Positions 31,605-40,295 of a stretch of DNA of 64,000 nt are shown piece after piece. The stretch's first letter is position 1; each line of letters opens with the position of its first letter. The stretch is from the NCBI RefSeq assembly GCF_001922985.1, contig NZ_MRUH01000019.1:1-64000 (forward strand). Reading direction: 5' to 3'. The position numbers and the translations under genes were made by a program. The notes beneath the pieces were generated by a model that saw only the letters and a program-made list of their open reading frames with translations, did not search any database and was not told where the DNA came from. The DNA is from Teredinibacter waterburyi (lineage in GTDB: Bacteria; Pseudomonadota; Gammaproteobacteria; Pseudomonadales; Cellvibrionaceae).

Positions 31605-31778
31605 ATGGCAACGATCCGAAAACTCAAAAGCAAACGTTTTGTGGCTTAAGTACGCAAGTACGGACAGTACAAATCCAAAACCTTCGATAACAAAATTCAG
31701 GCAATGGCATGGGCGGCAGAAACCGAACAAAGCCTTTCACCTGAAGCCCTCAAGAGCATAATTATAGGGCGGGGATGA
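31605..31778 (+). pseudogene. Tyrosine recombinase (phage integrase) N-terminal remnant
   Basis: Translation from the ATG at 31605 (GGAGAA 7 bases upstream) gives MATIRKLKSKRFVA, a stop (TAA at 31647-31649), then VRKYGQYKSKTFDNKIQAMA and WAAETEQSLS in the same frame. This is the arm-type DNA-binding N-domain of tRNA-targeting integrases. The stop sits where Gln (CAA) is usual, so a single C-to-T change explains it. No catalytic domain follows, so the gene is both interrupted and truncated. Its place and direction next to attL fit the island's original integrase. Confidence 0.8.
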
Positions 31779-32134
31779 CCTCGCAGTATGGTGCAAAAAG
31801 AGATTCATTACTAATTGACTTTAAAGACCTAAAAAGCATAGTGAAGCAGCACTACAAGGAACGATCTGAGGCTTTTGAGAATGCCCTCCCACATTTAAAC
31901 GACTCCTCCTTATGTGTTAATCCTGCTTTTGTATTTCGTTTAAATGTTCCTATAGATTTTAATCAAGTAATCGGTACAGCTCAGAAAAGTGAATTCTGGA
32001 ATATTTATGTTTTTCTGGTAGACCCATTACCACGCATACCGAAAAAAAACACCCAAACTCTTGAATGGGATTTGGTCTATAGAATTTTTAGAAAACGTTA
32101 TTCAGCGCAGCCTAAATTTAAGTACTTTTTTTAA
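31775..32134 (+). CDS. Hypothetical protein, 119 aa
   Basis: This frame opens with an ATG that overlaps the end of the integrase remnant (ATGA). The product has normal composition (DLKSIVKQHYKERSEAFENA; FVFRLNVPIDFNQVIGTAQK) and no motif I recognise. It is not an integrase catalytic domain, as no Arg/His/Tyr box is visible. It may be a fragment of a larger island gene fused behind a deletion. A terminator-like hairpin lies 250 bp downstream. Confidence 0.35.
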   Translation: MTSQYGAKRDSLLIDFKDLKSIVKQHYKERSEAFENALPHLNDSSLCVNPAFVFRLNVPIDFNQVIGTAQKSEFWNIYVFLVDPLPRIPKKNTQTLEWDLVYRIFRKRYSAQPKFKYFF

Positions 32135-32259
32135 AAAATACTGTCAAGAAGTATTCAAAACCTACCCTCAAGCAAAGGATATTTAATTCTGAAGTATGCA
32201 CCCGCGCCAATATAGAAAACAGACCTATCAGCCCTCATGTGCGGTTCCGACCGCGCCAC

Positions 32260-32583
32260 CTATATTAAATCTTGGCTGCAAGCACTAAGGAACAATAAGA
32301 AATTTATTTTTAAAGCTGCATCACACGCACAAAAAGCCGTGGATTTTCTACATGGACTTGCCAGCGAATAACCCCTTAACAGTAGCGTCACAATCAAATG
32401 ATTGTGACGCATTTTTAGCCAGTTGCACGGGGTCGTTATGGTTGGCTGCTTCGTTCCAGCCTCTAATTCTTGATAGTAACGGAAGGACATATCGCAGCGT
32501 GTGGCAACATCCTGCTGCGAACGGTTGCTTTTTGTTCGATATTTTCTGAGCGTTTCCCCAAATACCGTTTTCACGTCTGTCAT
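32260..32583 (-). pseudogene. XRE-family HTH regulator, probably frameshifted
   Basis: Residues 1-52 form a clear Cro/CI-type HTH (FGETLRKYRTKSNRSQQDVA, then MSFRYYQELEAGTKQPTIT). After TITT the expected 'xLAKAL' helix is missing in this frame. It appears as VQLAKNAS in another frame, reached by a 1-2 base shift near 32429. The frame used here then runs into unrelated sequence to 32260. The gene is divergent from the lipoprotein and faces two palindromes at 32633-32684, likely its operators. Whether the shortened protein still binds DNA is unknown, since the HTH itself is intact. Confidence 0.65.
32385..32410 (+). terminator. Perfect hairpin followed by T-run
   Basis: GCGTCACAATCA and its exact complement (11-12 bp stem, short A-rich loop) are followed by ATTTTT on the plus strand, which is a typical rho-independent terminator. 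It lies within the disrupted 3' part of the XRE gene and could stop transcription entering from the tRNA/integrase side. Confidence 0.65.
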
Positions 32584-32632
32584 AGCGTCATTTCCCCCTA
32601 AATGTTCGGTGCCTAAACAAAAAGAGAATAGT

Positions 32633-32684
32633 TACGTGCTAAAGCGCGTAAAATGCAAAAAGCTGTACGTGCTATAGCACGCTA
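32633..32684. promoter_or_regulatory. Pair of palindromic operator-like sites
   Basis: TACGTGCTAAAGCGCGTA (32633-32650) and TACGTGCTATAGCACGCTA (32666-32684) share the TACGTGCTA half-site. The second contains a perfect 14-bp palindrome (CGTGCTATAGCACG, 32668-32681). Their starts are 33 bp apart, about three helical turns, between the divergent XRE gene and the lipoprotein gene. That is the usual layout of autoregulatory XRE operators. Confidence 0.55.
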
Positions 32685-32747
32685 CTGTTTGCGCGGACTT
32701 TCTGAGCCGCATTTCATAACTATGACTAGACCATTGGAGAAACTGCT

Positions 32748-33584
32748 ATGCGCGTATTAATTGCTGCAACTGTGGCACTAAGTGCCTTACTCGGAGGCTG
32801 TGGAAGCGGTGGAGGTGGTTCTACTAACCCCACACCAACACCAGACCCTACACCTGATCCAACGCCTACCTATACCCCCACAGCATTTACAGGCTTCATG
32901 CCTGACTTTGAGGGGGATGTAGCCCTAGCCATCGTGAGTGGTCATGCCATTACCGCCACCCGACAGCTCGACACCAACGGCGATGAGAAAATCTACTTCT
33001 ACTTTGAGAATGAAGAAGGCGAAGACATTGCAGGGGCAAGCGACTACGGCATTGATGCCTCGATCTTTCCTGCCCTGTATCTTGAAGATGACGGCGTTGT
33101 GTGTCTTCAATATGCAGGATATGTGGAGTTCACAACGAGTGTTAAAGGCGATATTACGTCTGATGCTATCACCTTCCGCCAGTGCGGTAGTGATGTGATA
33201 CAGGCAGCCGATATATCCGAGGACTGGCAGCCGACCTATATGGAGTTTGTGAGCCTTGCCCAGCTTGCAGGTACGATTATCACTGATAGTGCTGGCGACT
33301 GGAGTTTTAACCTGAAAGCTACTACCGATAATGAGGGCGATGTAAGGCTATATGTATCTAACCCCTTCAACGCGACCTTTGAGGCGTTGGTTGACGTAGA
33401 CAGAGGCATTATCTGCTCAAACTTCATCCAGAGCAGTGAGGTAGGCGCATTTATCACCCGTGTGACGGGTTCAGATGAACTATCTACCGAAGGACTTGCC
33501 GCTTATCTAGGCGATGATCTTGTCAGGGATAAAATCGTCTTTCTTCCAGACTGCAACTATGACCTTGCTGATTGGCAAGAGTAA
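32748..33584 (+). CDS. Predicted lipoprotein, 278 aa
   Basis: The N-terminus is a lipoprotein signal with lipobox L15-G-G-C18. Glycine after the cysteine fits the outer-membrane sorting rule. A Gly-rich spacer and a Pro/Thr linker (TPTPDPTPDPTPTYTPT) precede an acidic domain of about 230 residues with several cysteines and no family I recognise. The start is preceded by TTGGAG about 10 bases upstream. It is the first gene to the right of the operator pair and may be controlled by the XRE protein. Its link to the downstream restriction operon is unclear; a surface role such as phage adsorption or exclusion is only a guess. Confidence 0.7.
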   Translation: MRVLIAATVALSALLGGCGSGGGGSTNPTPTPDPTPDPTPTYTPTAFTGFMPDFEGDVALAIVSGHAITATRQLDTNGDEKIYFYFENEEGEDIAGASDYGIDASIFPALYLEDDGVVCLQYAGYVEFTTSVKGDITSDAITFRQCGSDVIQAADISEDWQPTYMEFVSLAQLAGTIITDSAGDWSFNLKATTDNEGDVRLYVSNPFNATFEALVDVDRGIICSNFIQSSEVGAFITRVTGSDELSTEGLAAYLGDDLVRDKIVFLPDCNYDLADWQE

Positions 33585-33591
33585 GCGGCAA

Positions 33592-33936
33592 GTGTCCTGT
33601 CCGTGCGCCTGCTGCGCTGCTGGACGGGAAACCCCTGTACCGCGCTATTTCTTCAAGGAGCATTGCTGCACCTATGAAGAAATAGCGCTGTTTGTTGAAT
33701 TCTATGTAGTCGGCATCCGCCTCTATATCCGCGTCCTGTCTGAAAACCCAGCCGTCCTAAAAACTCTGTCAGAACTAGCCACCAACCACGCACATTACTT
33801 CACCCTGAGCGAAGACGACCAGCTCCACTATATGGAAATGATGGCGCGATGGGCATTCATTCATGCCCGAGAAATCGCAACAAACCACGCTACCGCTGAT
33901 GACAGCAAGAAGGTATTTAGCGACACCGCCAGTTAA
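33592..33936 (+). CDS. Hypothetical Cys-rich small protein, 114 aa
   Basis: A GTG at 33592, 7 bp after the lipoprotein stop, is the most economical start, though the frame is open further upstream inside the lipoprotein gene. The N-terminus SCPCACCAAG and the CC at about residue 27 suggest a metal site. The rest is a helical-looking domain (EIALFVEFYVVGIRLYIRVL; LSEDDQLHYMEMMARWAFIH). No family is recognised. A strong inverted repeat (33642-33688) lies within the coding frame. Confidence 0.45.
   Translation: MSCPCACCAAGRETPVPRYFFKEHCCTYEEIALFVEFYVVGIRLYIRVLSENPAVLKTLSELATNHAHYFTLSEDDQLHYMEMMARWAFIHAREIATNHATADDSKKVFSDTAS
33642..33688. repeat. 14-bp perfect inverted repeat
   Basis: GCGCTATTTCTTCA (33642-33655) and its exact complement (33675-33688) enclose 19 bases that can themselves pair (AGG/CCT, GCA/TGC). 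The RNA form would be a long stem soon after the lipoprotein stop codon, inside the next frame. Confidence 0.7.
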
Positions 33937-34063
33937 TACAATCCAGCCCGCGCATTCCGTTCATTAGTAAACCTCACTTAAGCCAGCGCTAAACCACTGT
34001 TTTCCGTTGTTGATTCCCGTATTTCCCTTTATTCTCTCCTTCGGATACAGAGTGACGAGAGAT

Positions 34064-34246
34064 ATGACCGATCAAATATTGACCATCAAAGACGTTGCGA
34101 TATACCTGAAACTTGCAGAAAAAACCGCCTATAAGCTGGCAGCCGAAGGCAAATTGCCAGGCTTTAAAGTGGGAGGTAGCTGGCGCTTTAAACAGGCCGA
34201 TATAGAAAGCTGGATTGAAGATCGAAAAAACGACAAGCAAAACTAG
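34064..34246 (+). CDS. Small excisionase-type HTH DNA-binding protein
   Basis: This 60-residue MerR/Xis-like protein reads LTIKDVAIYLKLAEKTAYKL followed by GKLPGFKVGGSWRFKQADIE, the standard helix_turn_helix_17 fold that covers nearly the whole protein. The ATG at 34064 (GAGAGAT just upstream) is preferred over the ATG at 34007, because the family begins here. The gene lies 12 bp before the helicase start. Small HTH genes of this type often head restriction or phosphorothioation clusters, so it may be a regulator of the operon rather than a true excisionase. Confidence 0.75.
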   Translation: MTDQILTIKDVAIYLKLAEKTAYKLAAEGKLPGFKVGGSWRFKQADIESWIEDRKNDKQN

Positions 34247-34254
34247 GAATGCTA

Positions 34255-34265
34255 TAGCGTGCTAT
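34255..34265. promoter_or_regulatory. Operator-like match overlapping the helicase start codon
   Basis: TAGCGTGCTAT here is the exact reverse complement of 11 bases (32674-32684) of the upstream palindromic operator. It covers the GTG start of the helicase gene. A bound XRE protein could repress here, but one 11-base match can arise by chance. Confidence 0.3.
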
Positions 34266-37200
34266 TAGATAACAAAAATAACGGGTATGTGGGCAATGTG
34301 CTAAAAAACCGCTCATTCGAGGGAAGTAAGCTATCCGTGCTTTCCAGCCTCTTTACCTTATATGGGTTCGCTTCACTCAAAAAGGAATTGTCCAAGCTTC
34401 AAAATACACGCTTATTCCTTACTGATTGGCAAGGCCAGCAAAGCCTTCAGGCCATTGTTGGGAATGAACAAGAAGTCAGGCTTATAAACCAACTGGATCA
34501 AAAACGCGTTGCCGCTGAATGTGCCCGTTGGTTTAAACAAGAGGGGCTAAAAGGCAAAGTAAATGTGAAAGCCAGCTCGAAGCCGCAGGCCACACAAAAC
34601 CTAATACACTTAGAGTCAACAGATAATAGTTTTGCCATTCATGGCAGTGCCACTTTCTCGCCTACAGGGCTTGGCGACGTTCGTTCTGATAGCCTTCAAA
34701 TGAATACGGGTATCTCCGATACCGAGACAACAAAGCAATTAATCGCATGGTTTGATGGCATATGGGCTGATGAAACAAGTGCTAAAGATATAAAAACAGA
34801 GCTAATCGAGAAGCTCGATTTCATCGCGTCCGACCAACCTGCTAATTTCATCTATTTCCTCACTCTCTACAATATATTCAAAGACTTCCTCGAAGATATT
34901 GATGAAGAAAATATCATCAAAAGTAAAACTGGCTTCAAAGACACCATTGTTTGGAACAAGCTCTACAAGTTCCAAAAAGACGGCGTTTTGGGGGCAATTG
35001 ATAAGCTGGAAAAGCACAACGGATGCATTATTGCTGATAGTGTCGGCTTGGGTAAAACCTTTGAAGCTTTAGCCGTTATCAAATATTACGAGTTGCGTAA
35101 TGATCGCGTATTAGTTCTCTGCCCTAAAAAGCTACGTGATAACTGGACAGTCTACACAATAAACGACAAACGCAACTTGCTTGCAACAGATCGCTTTAAT
35201 TACGACGTTCTCAATCACACAGATTTAAGCCGTGCCAAAGGTTTTTCAGGCGAGATAAATCTTGAAACTCTTAATTGGGGCAACTACGACCTCATTGTGA
35301 TCGATGAATCACACAATTTCCGTAACAACCCAAATAAGGCTGAAGGAAAGACCCGATACGAACGCCTGCTAGACGATATAATCCGTTCAGGCGTCAAAAC
35401 CAAAGTGCTCATGCTCTCTGCCACGCCCGTTAATAACCGTATGAATGACCTGAAAAATCAGGTCGCATTTATTACCGAGGGTAAAGATGACGCCTTTATC
35501 GATATTGGTATAAAGAATATCGAAAGCACTTTAAGGCTTGCCCAAAAACAATTTAACCAATGGACAAAAGAACCAGCGGATAGCAGAACTACGGCAACAC
35601 TGCTCGATAGCATGAGTTTCGACTACTTCAAATTGCTAGACATTGTCACCATAGCCCGCTCCCGTAAGCACATAGAAAAATACTACGGCACAGCTGATAT
35701 CGGCAAATTTCCTAAACGGTTGCCGCCAAAGAATGTTTATGCAGATATCGATCTCTCCGATGAATTTCCACCACTCAAAGAAGTTAATAAGACAATCAGG
35801 CGCTTGTCACTGGCAGGTTACTCGCCATTAAAATTCGTGCGTAATGACCTTAAAGGCGAATACGCACGTCGATACGACAAAGCGGTTGGCGACGGTAAAG
35901 GTGTATTCAAACAAGTTGACCGCGAGGAGAGTTTGATCCACCTCATGCGCGTTAACCTGCTCAAGCGCATGGAAAGCTCAATTCACTCATTTACGCTAAC
36001 CGCTACAAAATTGGCAAATCAGGTCGAAAACTTATTGGCCAAAATAGATGCCCATGAAAGTGATGAACTGTTCGAACTAAACATCGAAGAAATTGAAGAC
36101 GTAGAACTCAATGCGCCAGAGCTTGAGCCTTACATGCTCGGTAACAAAACCAAAGTATTGATTCAGGATATGGACTTGATCCGCTTCCGTCAGGAGCTTG
36201 AAGCAGATCGTGTATTACTGGAAAGCATTGTTAACGATGCCAAACGAGTAACGGCAGCCAGAGATGCCAAGCTTGAAAAGCTTAAGCAAGCAATTAAAGC
36301 AAAGATCGCCTCACCACTAAATCCTAACAACAAAAAAGTCATTATCTTTACCGCGTTTGCCGATACCGCTCAGTACCTTTATGCCCATCTTGTTGAGTGG
36401 GCACAAAAAGAGTTAGGCATTCACAGCGCGCTAATAACGGGTGGCGGCACCAACAAAACCACATTGTCGGGCGTAGGCTCTGATTTGAACAATCTGCTTA
36501 CCGCCTTTTCCCCTATATCCAAAGAGCGGGATAAAATTGCGCCAGACGCAGTAGATGAAATTGATTTATTAATTGCCACAGACTGTATCAGTGAAGGTCA
36601 AAACCTTCAGGATTGCGATACGCTTATAAACTACGATATCCACTGGAACCCTGTGCGTATTATCCAGCGTTTTGGGCGAGTAGATCGACTTGGTTCAAAG
36701 AATACTCAGATTCAATTAATCAACTTCTGGCCAAATATGGAGCTGGATGAATATATCAACCTAGAGGCCAGAGTTTCTGGGCGCATGGTGTTGCTCGATA
36801 TCTCTGCAACAGGTGAAGAAAACGTCATAGACGAAAATGCCACCGAAATGAACGATCTCGAATATCGCCGTAAGCAATTACAGCAGCTTAAAGATGCAGT
36901 GGTTGATTTGGAAGACATGGCGGGTGGCGTATCGATTACCGACCTCACACTAAACGACTTCCGCATGGACTTGTCCGATTACATGAACAAAGGGAGCCTT
37001 CAGCCTAATGGAGAAAGGCGAAAGAACATGTCCATACTAGAGCAAGCACCACGCGGTCTGTATTCAGTTGTGCGGCTCGATGAAGATTTAAAACAAGACG
37101 GTATCAAACAAGGCGTTATTTTCTGCCTAAAAAATATTCGGCAAGGTAAAGAGGCCGTGCAGGTTGATGATAATTACCCGTTGGCACCTTATTTTCTCGT

Positions 37201-37537
37201 CTATGTAACAGATGATGCCGCAGTTGAATTGAACTTCACCCAAAGCAAAAAAGTGCTCGATCTACTCAAGCGACAAGCGTTCATTCATAGTGAAGTGGAT
37301 GAAGATTGCGTTGAATTAATAAACACCAAGACAAAGAATGGTCGCAATCTTGAACATTACCAACACCTGCTCGCTGTAGCGGTTGATAGCATCGCAGGCA
37401 AAAGCGAAGAAAAAGGCGTTGAAAGCTTGTTCACCAAAGGTGGTACTGTGCTCACCGCCACCAGCAGCCAAGGCATAGAAGATTTTGCTGTTGTTTCCTA
37501 TCTCATCCTGTTGGATACGGAGGCAGAGCAAGCATGA
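34259..37537 (+). CDS. SNF2-type helicase with PLD-like N-terminal domain (defence operon)
   Basis: The 1092-residue protein is an SF2 DNA translocase. Residues about 20-160 resemble the PLDc domain of helicase-nuclease proteins (AIHGSATFSPTGLGDVRSDS), but the HxK box reads HLE, so the nuclease is probably inactive. The motor shows Walker A DSVGLGKTFEA (about 259), DEAD-box-like VIDESHNFRN (about 346), LMLSATPVNNR, and motifs V-VI (TDCISEGQNLQDCD; IIQRFGRVDRLGS near 802). It starts at GTG 34259 with AGGAA 9 bases upstream. Its stop overlaps the DUF4391 start (ATGA). It resembles the helicases of DISARM-like and other DNA-defence clusters. The substrate is unknown. Confidence 0.85.
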   Translation: MLLDNKNNGYVGNVLKNRSFEGSKLSVLSSLFTLYGFASLKKELSKLQNTRLFLTDWQGQQSLQAIVGNEQEVRLINQLDQKRVAAECARWFKQEGLKGKVNVKASSKPQATQNLIHLESTDNSFAIHGSATFSPTGLGDVRSDSLQMNTGISDTETTKQLIAWFDGIWADETSAKDIKTELIEKLDFIASDQPANFIYFLTLYNIFKDFLEDIDEENIIKSKTGFKDTIVWNKLYKFQKDGVLGAIDKLEKHNGCIIADSVGLGKTFEALAVIKYYELRNDRVLVLCPKKLRDNWTVYTINDKRNLLATDRFNYDVLNHTDLSRAKGFSGEINLETLNWGNYDLIVIDESHNFRNNPNKAEGKTRYERLLDDIIRSGVKTKVLMLSATPVNNRMNDLKNQVAFITEGKDDAFIDIGIKNIESTLRLAQKQFNQWTKEPADSRTTATLLDSMSFDYFKLLDIVTIARSRKHIEKYYGTADIGKFPKRLPPKNVYADIDLSDEFPPLKEVNKTIRRLSLAGYSPLKFVRNDLKGEYARRYDKAVGDGKGVFKQVDREESLIHLMRVNLLKRMESSIHSFTLTATKLANQVENLLAKIDAHESDELFELNIEEIEDVELNAPELEPYMLGNKTKVLIQDMDLIRFRQELEADRVLLESIVNDAKRVTAARDAKLEKLKQAIKAKIASPLNPNNKKVIIFTAFADTAQYLYAHLVEWAQKELGIHSALITGGGTNKTTLSGVGSDLNNLLTAFSPISKERDKIAPDAVDEIDLLIATDCISEGQNLQDCDTLINYDIHWNPVRIIQRFGRVDRLGSKNTQIQLINFWPNMELDEYINLEARVSGRMVLLDISATGEENVIDENATEMNDLEYRRKQLQQLKDAVVDLEDMAGGVSITDLTLNDFRMDLSDYMNKGSLQPNGERRKNMSILEQAPRGLYSVVRLDEDLKQDGIKQGVIFCLKNIRQGKEAVQVDDNYPLAPYFLVYVTDDAAVELNFTQSKKVLDLLKRQAFIHSEVDEDCVELINTKTKNGRNLEHYQHLLAVAVDSIAGKSEEKGVESLFTKGGTVLTATSSQGIEDFAVVSYLILLDTEAEQA

Positions 37538-38364
37538 CAACTGAAACCTTTTCTCCCAAATCCATTAGCTTTGACGATTTTCTTGATCTGTTAGCGGTTC
37601 CGAAAGCATGCGAGATAAATAAGCCCATCTTCAAGAAAATGTTTTTAGATGCCAACGATGGCAAAAAAGCGATACTCGATGCCGCAGATAAAAAGGCACT
37701 AAAAGACGATATTGATAAAATACGTTGGCTCTACACCCTAAAGCCCAACACAATCAACATTGCACCTTATAAAGACCAAGAACGCGAATATCCAGAAATC
37801 GCGATACTGCATATCGAGCTTGCACAATCAGAAAGGCTCAAGCGAATAGCACACTTTATCAATCGTGCTATTCCATACCCGCTGGCAATGCTGTTTACCT
37901 GTGAAGCAGATGGCGCGCAAAAGCTAGCGCTAGTGCTAGCCGATAAACGTATCAATCAGGCAGACAAAGAAAAGTGGGTGATTGAAGACAGCATACACAC
38001 GCGCTGGATCAACTTATCTTCAGTAAGTTCAGCGGAATACGAGTTTTTTGAAAGCCTTAAAATAAGCAAGTTACCGTTTACAAATTTCTTCGCACTATAT
38101 CAAGCATTGATTGAGCGAGTGGTCGCCGTTAAGTGTGCTGAACACAGTGGTATTTTTTCTATTGAGAAGGCTGCTACTTCAAGTCAGAAAAGCTCAAGCA
38201 CCGCACGACTAGATAAATTACGCGAGCTTGAACGACTGGGAGCACAGCGTTCAGAAATCTCGAACAAGCTGAAAAAAGAAAAACAAATGGGTAAGCAGGT
38301 TGAACTGAATACTCAGATCAAAAAGATTAACGATGAGATTGCCAATATCCAAGGCAATCTTTAG
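37534..38364 (+). CDS. DUF4391-domain protein
   Basis: This 276-residue soluble protein has an N-terminal DUF4391 domain (about 8-215; INKPIFKKMFLDANDGKKAI, KDDIDKIRWLYTLKPNTINI). Its C-terminal coiled coil (about 225-276) is rich in Lys/Glu and could mediate oligomerisation. DUF4391 genes are recurrent neighbours of SNF2-like helicases and type III Mod/Res genes, and their biochemical role is not established. Coupling to the helicase by a 4-base overlap suggests a complex of the two. No nuclease or ATPase motif is visible. Confidence 0.75.
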   Translation: MTTETFSPKSISFDDFLDLLAVPKACEINKPIFKKMFLDANDGKKAILDAADKKALKDDIDKIRWLYTLKPNTINIAPYKDQEREYPEIAILHIELAQSERLKRIAHFINRAIPYPLAMLFTCEADGAQKLALVLADKRINQADKEKWVIEDSIHTRWINLSSVSSAEYEFFESLKISKLPFTNFFALYQALIERVVAVKCAEHSGIFSIEKAATSSQKSSSTARLDKLRELERLGAQRSEISNKLKKEKQMGKQVELNTQIKKINDEIANIQGNL

Positions 38365-38399
38365 AAACTTATATTAAGTTAGAGAATTGAATATTGGAA

Positions 38400-40283
38400 A
38401 TGGCCAGAATTATGAATGAGAGCAAAATGAAAAACATAGAGCTAGAAGACGGCCAAAGCGCCGATATCGTGTCTGACAATATTTCAAAAATGAAAGAGCT
38501 GTTTCCCGATGCATTTTCAGAAGGCGGTGTTAATTTTGATACGCTTCGTCAGTTACTTGGTGATGCATCCGTTTTGGATGAAGGCGAAGAAAAATATGGC
38601 CTTAACTGGCACGGAAAAAAGAAAGCGCGCCAGATTGCGCTAACGCCTTCCACTGGCACATTACTGCCATGCCCTGAAGAAAGTGTGGATTGGGATACAA
38701 CCAAAAACTTATTTATAGAAGGCGATAACCTTGAGGTTTTAAAGCTGCTTCAAAAGAGCTTTGCTAATAAGGTAAAGATGATATTCATTGATCCTCCTTA
38801 CAATACCGGTGAGGAGTTTATTTATCCCGACAAATTCTCCGACAATTTGAAAACATACCTTCGGTATAGTGGGCAAGTCGATGATGATGGGCTCAAGTTT
38901 TCGTCGCAGACAGAGGTTATCGGTAGAAAGCATACAAATTGGCTTTCCATGATGTATCCAAGATTGAAGCTAGCAAAGAACCTTATGACGCAAGATGGCG
39001 TCATTTTTATATGTATTGATGATAATGAGGTCGCGAATCTTAGAGCAATTTCTGATGAGATTTTTGGGGAAGAAAACTTTATAGCTGGTTTTATTTGGGA
39101 GAAGCGTACAAATCGTGAGAATAGAAAGATTGTTTCTTCTCGGCATGATTACATTCTTTGTTATTGTAAGAACTTGAATAAAAAAGAAGATGCAATCAAA
39201 CAACTTCCAATGAGCGAAGAGGCACTTAACAGATACAAAAATCCTGATAATGACCCTCGTGGTGAATGGAAATCTGATCCTGCCACCGCCCAAGCTGGTC
39301 ATGCAACTCCGAGCCAATTTTATGTTCTTACAGCACCTAACGGAAAACAACACGAATTACAAAGTGGAAGATGTTGGTTATACACAAAGGATGTAATGGA
39401 AGAAGCGATACAGGATGGTCGAATTTGGTTTGGTAAAGATGGGAATGGTGTGCCGAGAGTAAAAACATACCTAAATGCCAAAGAGCGTGGATTGACGCCT
39501 GAAAGCATATGGTTTGCTGCTGAGGCATCTACAAATGAATCTGCAAAAACTAAACTAAAAGCGTTGTTTTCAGGGAAAGCGGTTTTTGAAACGCCAAAGC
39601 CAGTAGAGCTTATTGATCTTGCGATTAAAATAGGAGCGGATGATGGTGTTGTCTTAGATTTTTTTGCTGGCTCCTGTGCTACAGCAGAAGCTGCGCTTAA
39701 ATCTGGAAATCGATTTATTGTTGTTCAGCTACCTGAGGCCTGTGATAAAGGATCTGAAGCATATAAATCTGGCTACACAACTATTGCAGATATTGGTAAG
39801 GATCGACTAAGGAAGGTTGCTGGAGCTGTGGTCAGCGATGATGGGTGTGATCTAGGCTTTAAGGTTTTTAAGCTGTCGTATTCGAATATTAACTTATGGA
39901 ACCCTGATCGTACTGATCTTGAAGAAAGCCTACTATCTCATGAGGAGCATTTGGTTGAAAATAGAACAGAACAAGATGTTCTCTATGAGTTGCTACTAAA
40001 GCGAGGAGTTGATCTAGCCGTTCCTATCGAGAGCCGAGAAGTGTCTGGTAAAAATATCTACAGCATCGGCTATGGCGTTCTCTTCGCCTGCTTAGATGAA
40101 TCGATTACAAAAGATCAAGTCGAAGATATTGCTCAAGCGATTATCACTTGGCATGGTGAACTGGCTCCAAGCTCTGATACTCATGTTTTCTTCCGCGATA
40201 GCGCCTTCCGTGATGACGTTTCAAAAACCAACATGGCCGCGATTCTAGTGCAGAATGGCATCACCCATGTTCGCAGCTTATAA
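38400..40283 (+). CDS. Type III-like DNA methyltransferase (Mod)
   Basis: This is a SAM-dependent DNA amino-methyltransferase of the beta group: the catalytic motif IV DPPY is N-terminal (IDPPYNTGEEF, residue about 131) and the SAM motif I is C-terminal (DFFAGSCATAEAAL, about 419). The segment between, about 170-400, is the target recognition region. Length 627 aa is typical for Mod subunits. TTG 38394, ATG 38400, 38412 and 38427 are possible starts; the last begins MKNIELEDGQSADIV and may be the real one. The neighbouring Res-like gene forms the usual pair but is separated from it by a DUF262 gene. The methylated sequence cannot be predicted. Confidence 0.88.
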   Translation: MARIMNESKMKNIELEDGQSADIVSDNISKMKELFPDAFSEGGVNFDTLRQLLGDASVLDEGEEKYGLNWHGKKKARQIALTPSTGTLLPCPEESVDWDTTKNLFIEGDNLEVLKLLQKSFANKVKMIFIDPPYNTGEEFIYPDKFSDNLKTYLRYSGQVDDDGLKFSSQTEVIGRKHTNWLSMMYPRLKLAKNLMTQDGVIFICIDDNEVANLRAISDEIFGEENFIAGFIWEKRTNRENRKIVSSRHDYILCYCKNLNKKEDAIKQLPMSEEALNRYKNPDNDPRGEWKSDPATAQAGHATPSQFYVLTAPNGKQHELQSGRCWLYTKDVMEEAIQDGRIWFGKDGNGVPRVKTYLNAKERGLTPESIWFAAEASTNESAKTKLKALFSGKAVFETPKPVELIDLAIKIGADDGVVLDFFAGSCATAEAALKSGNRFIVVQLPEACDKGSEAYKSGYTTIADIGKDRLRKVAGAVVSDDGCDLGFKVFKLSYSNINLWNPDRTDLEESLLSHEEHLVENRTEQDVLYELLLKRGVDLAVPIESREVSGKNIYSIGYGVLFACLDESITKDQVEDIAQAIITWHGELAPSSDTHVFFRDSAFRDDVSKTNMAAILVQNGITHVRSL

Positions 40284-40295
40284 GGGAGTATAGCC

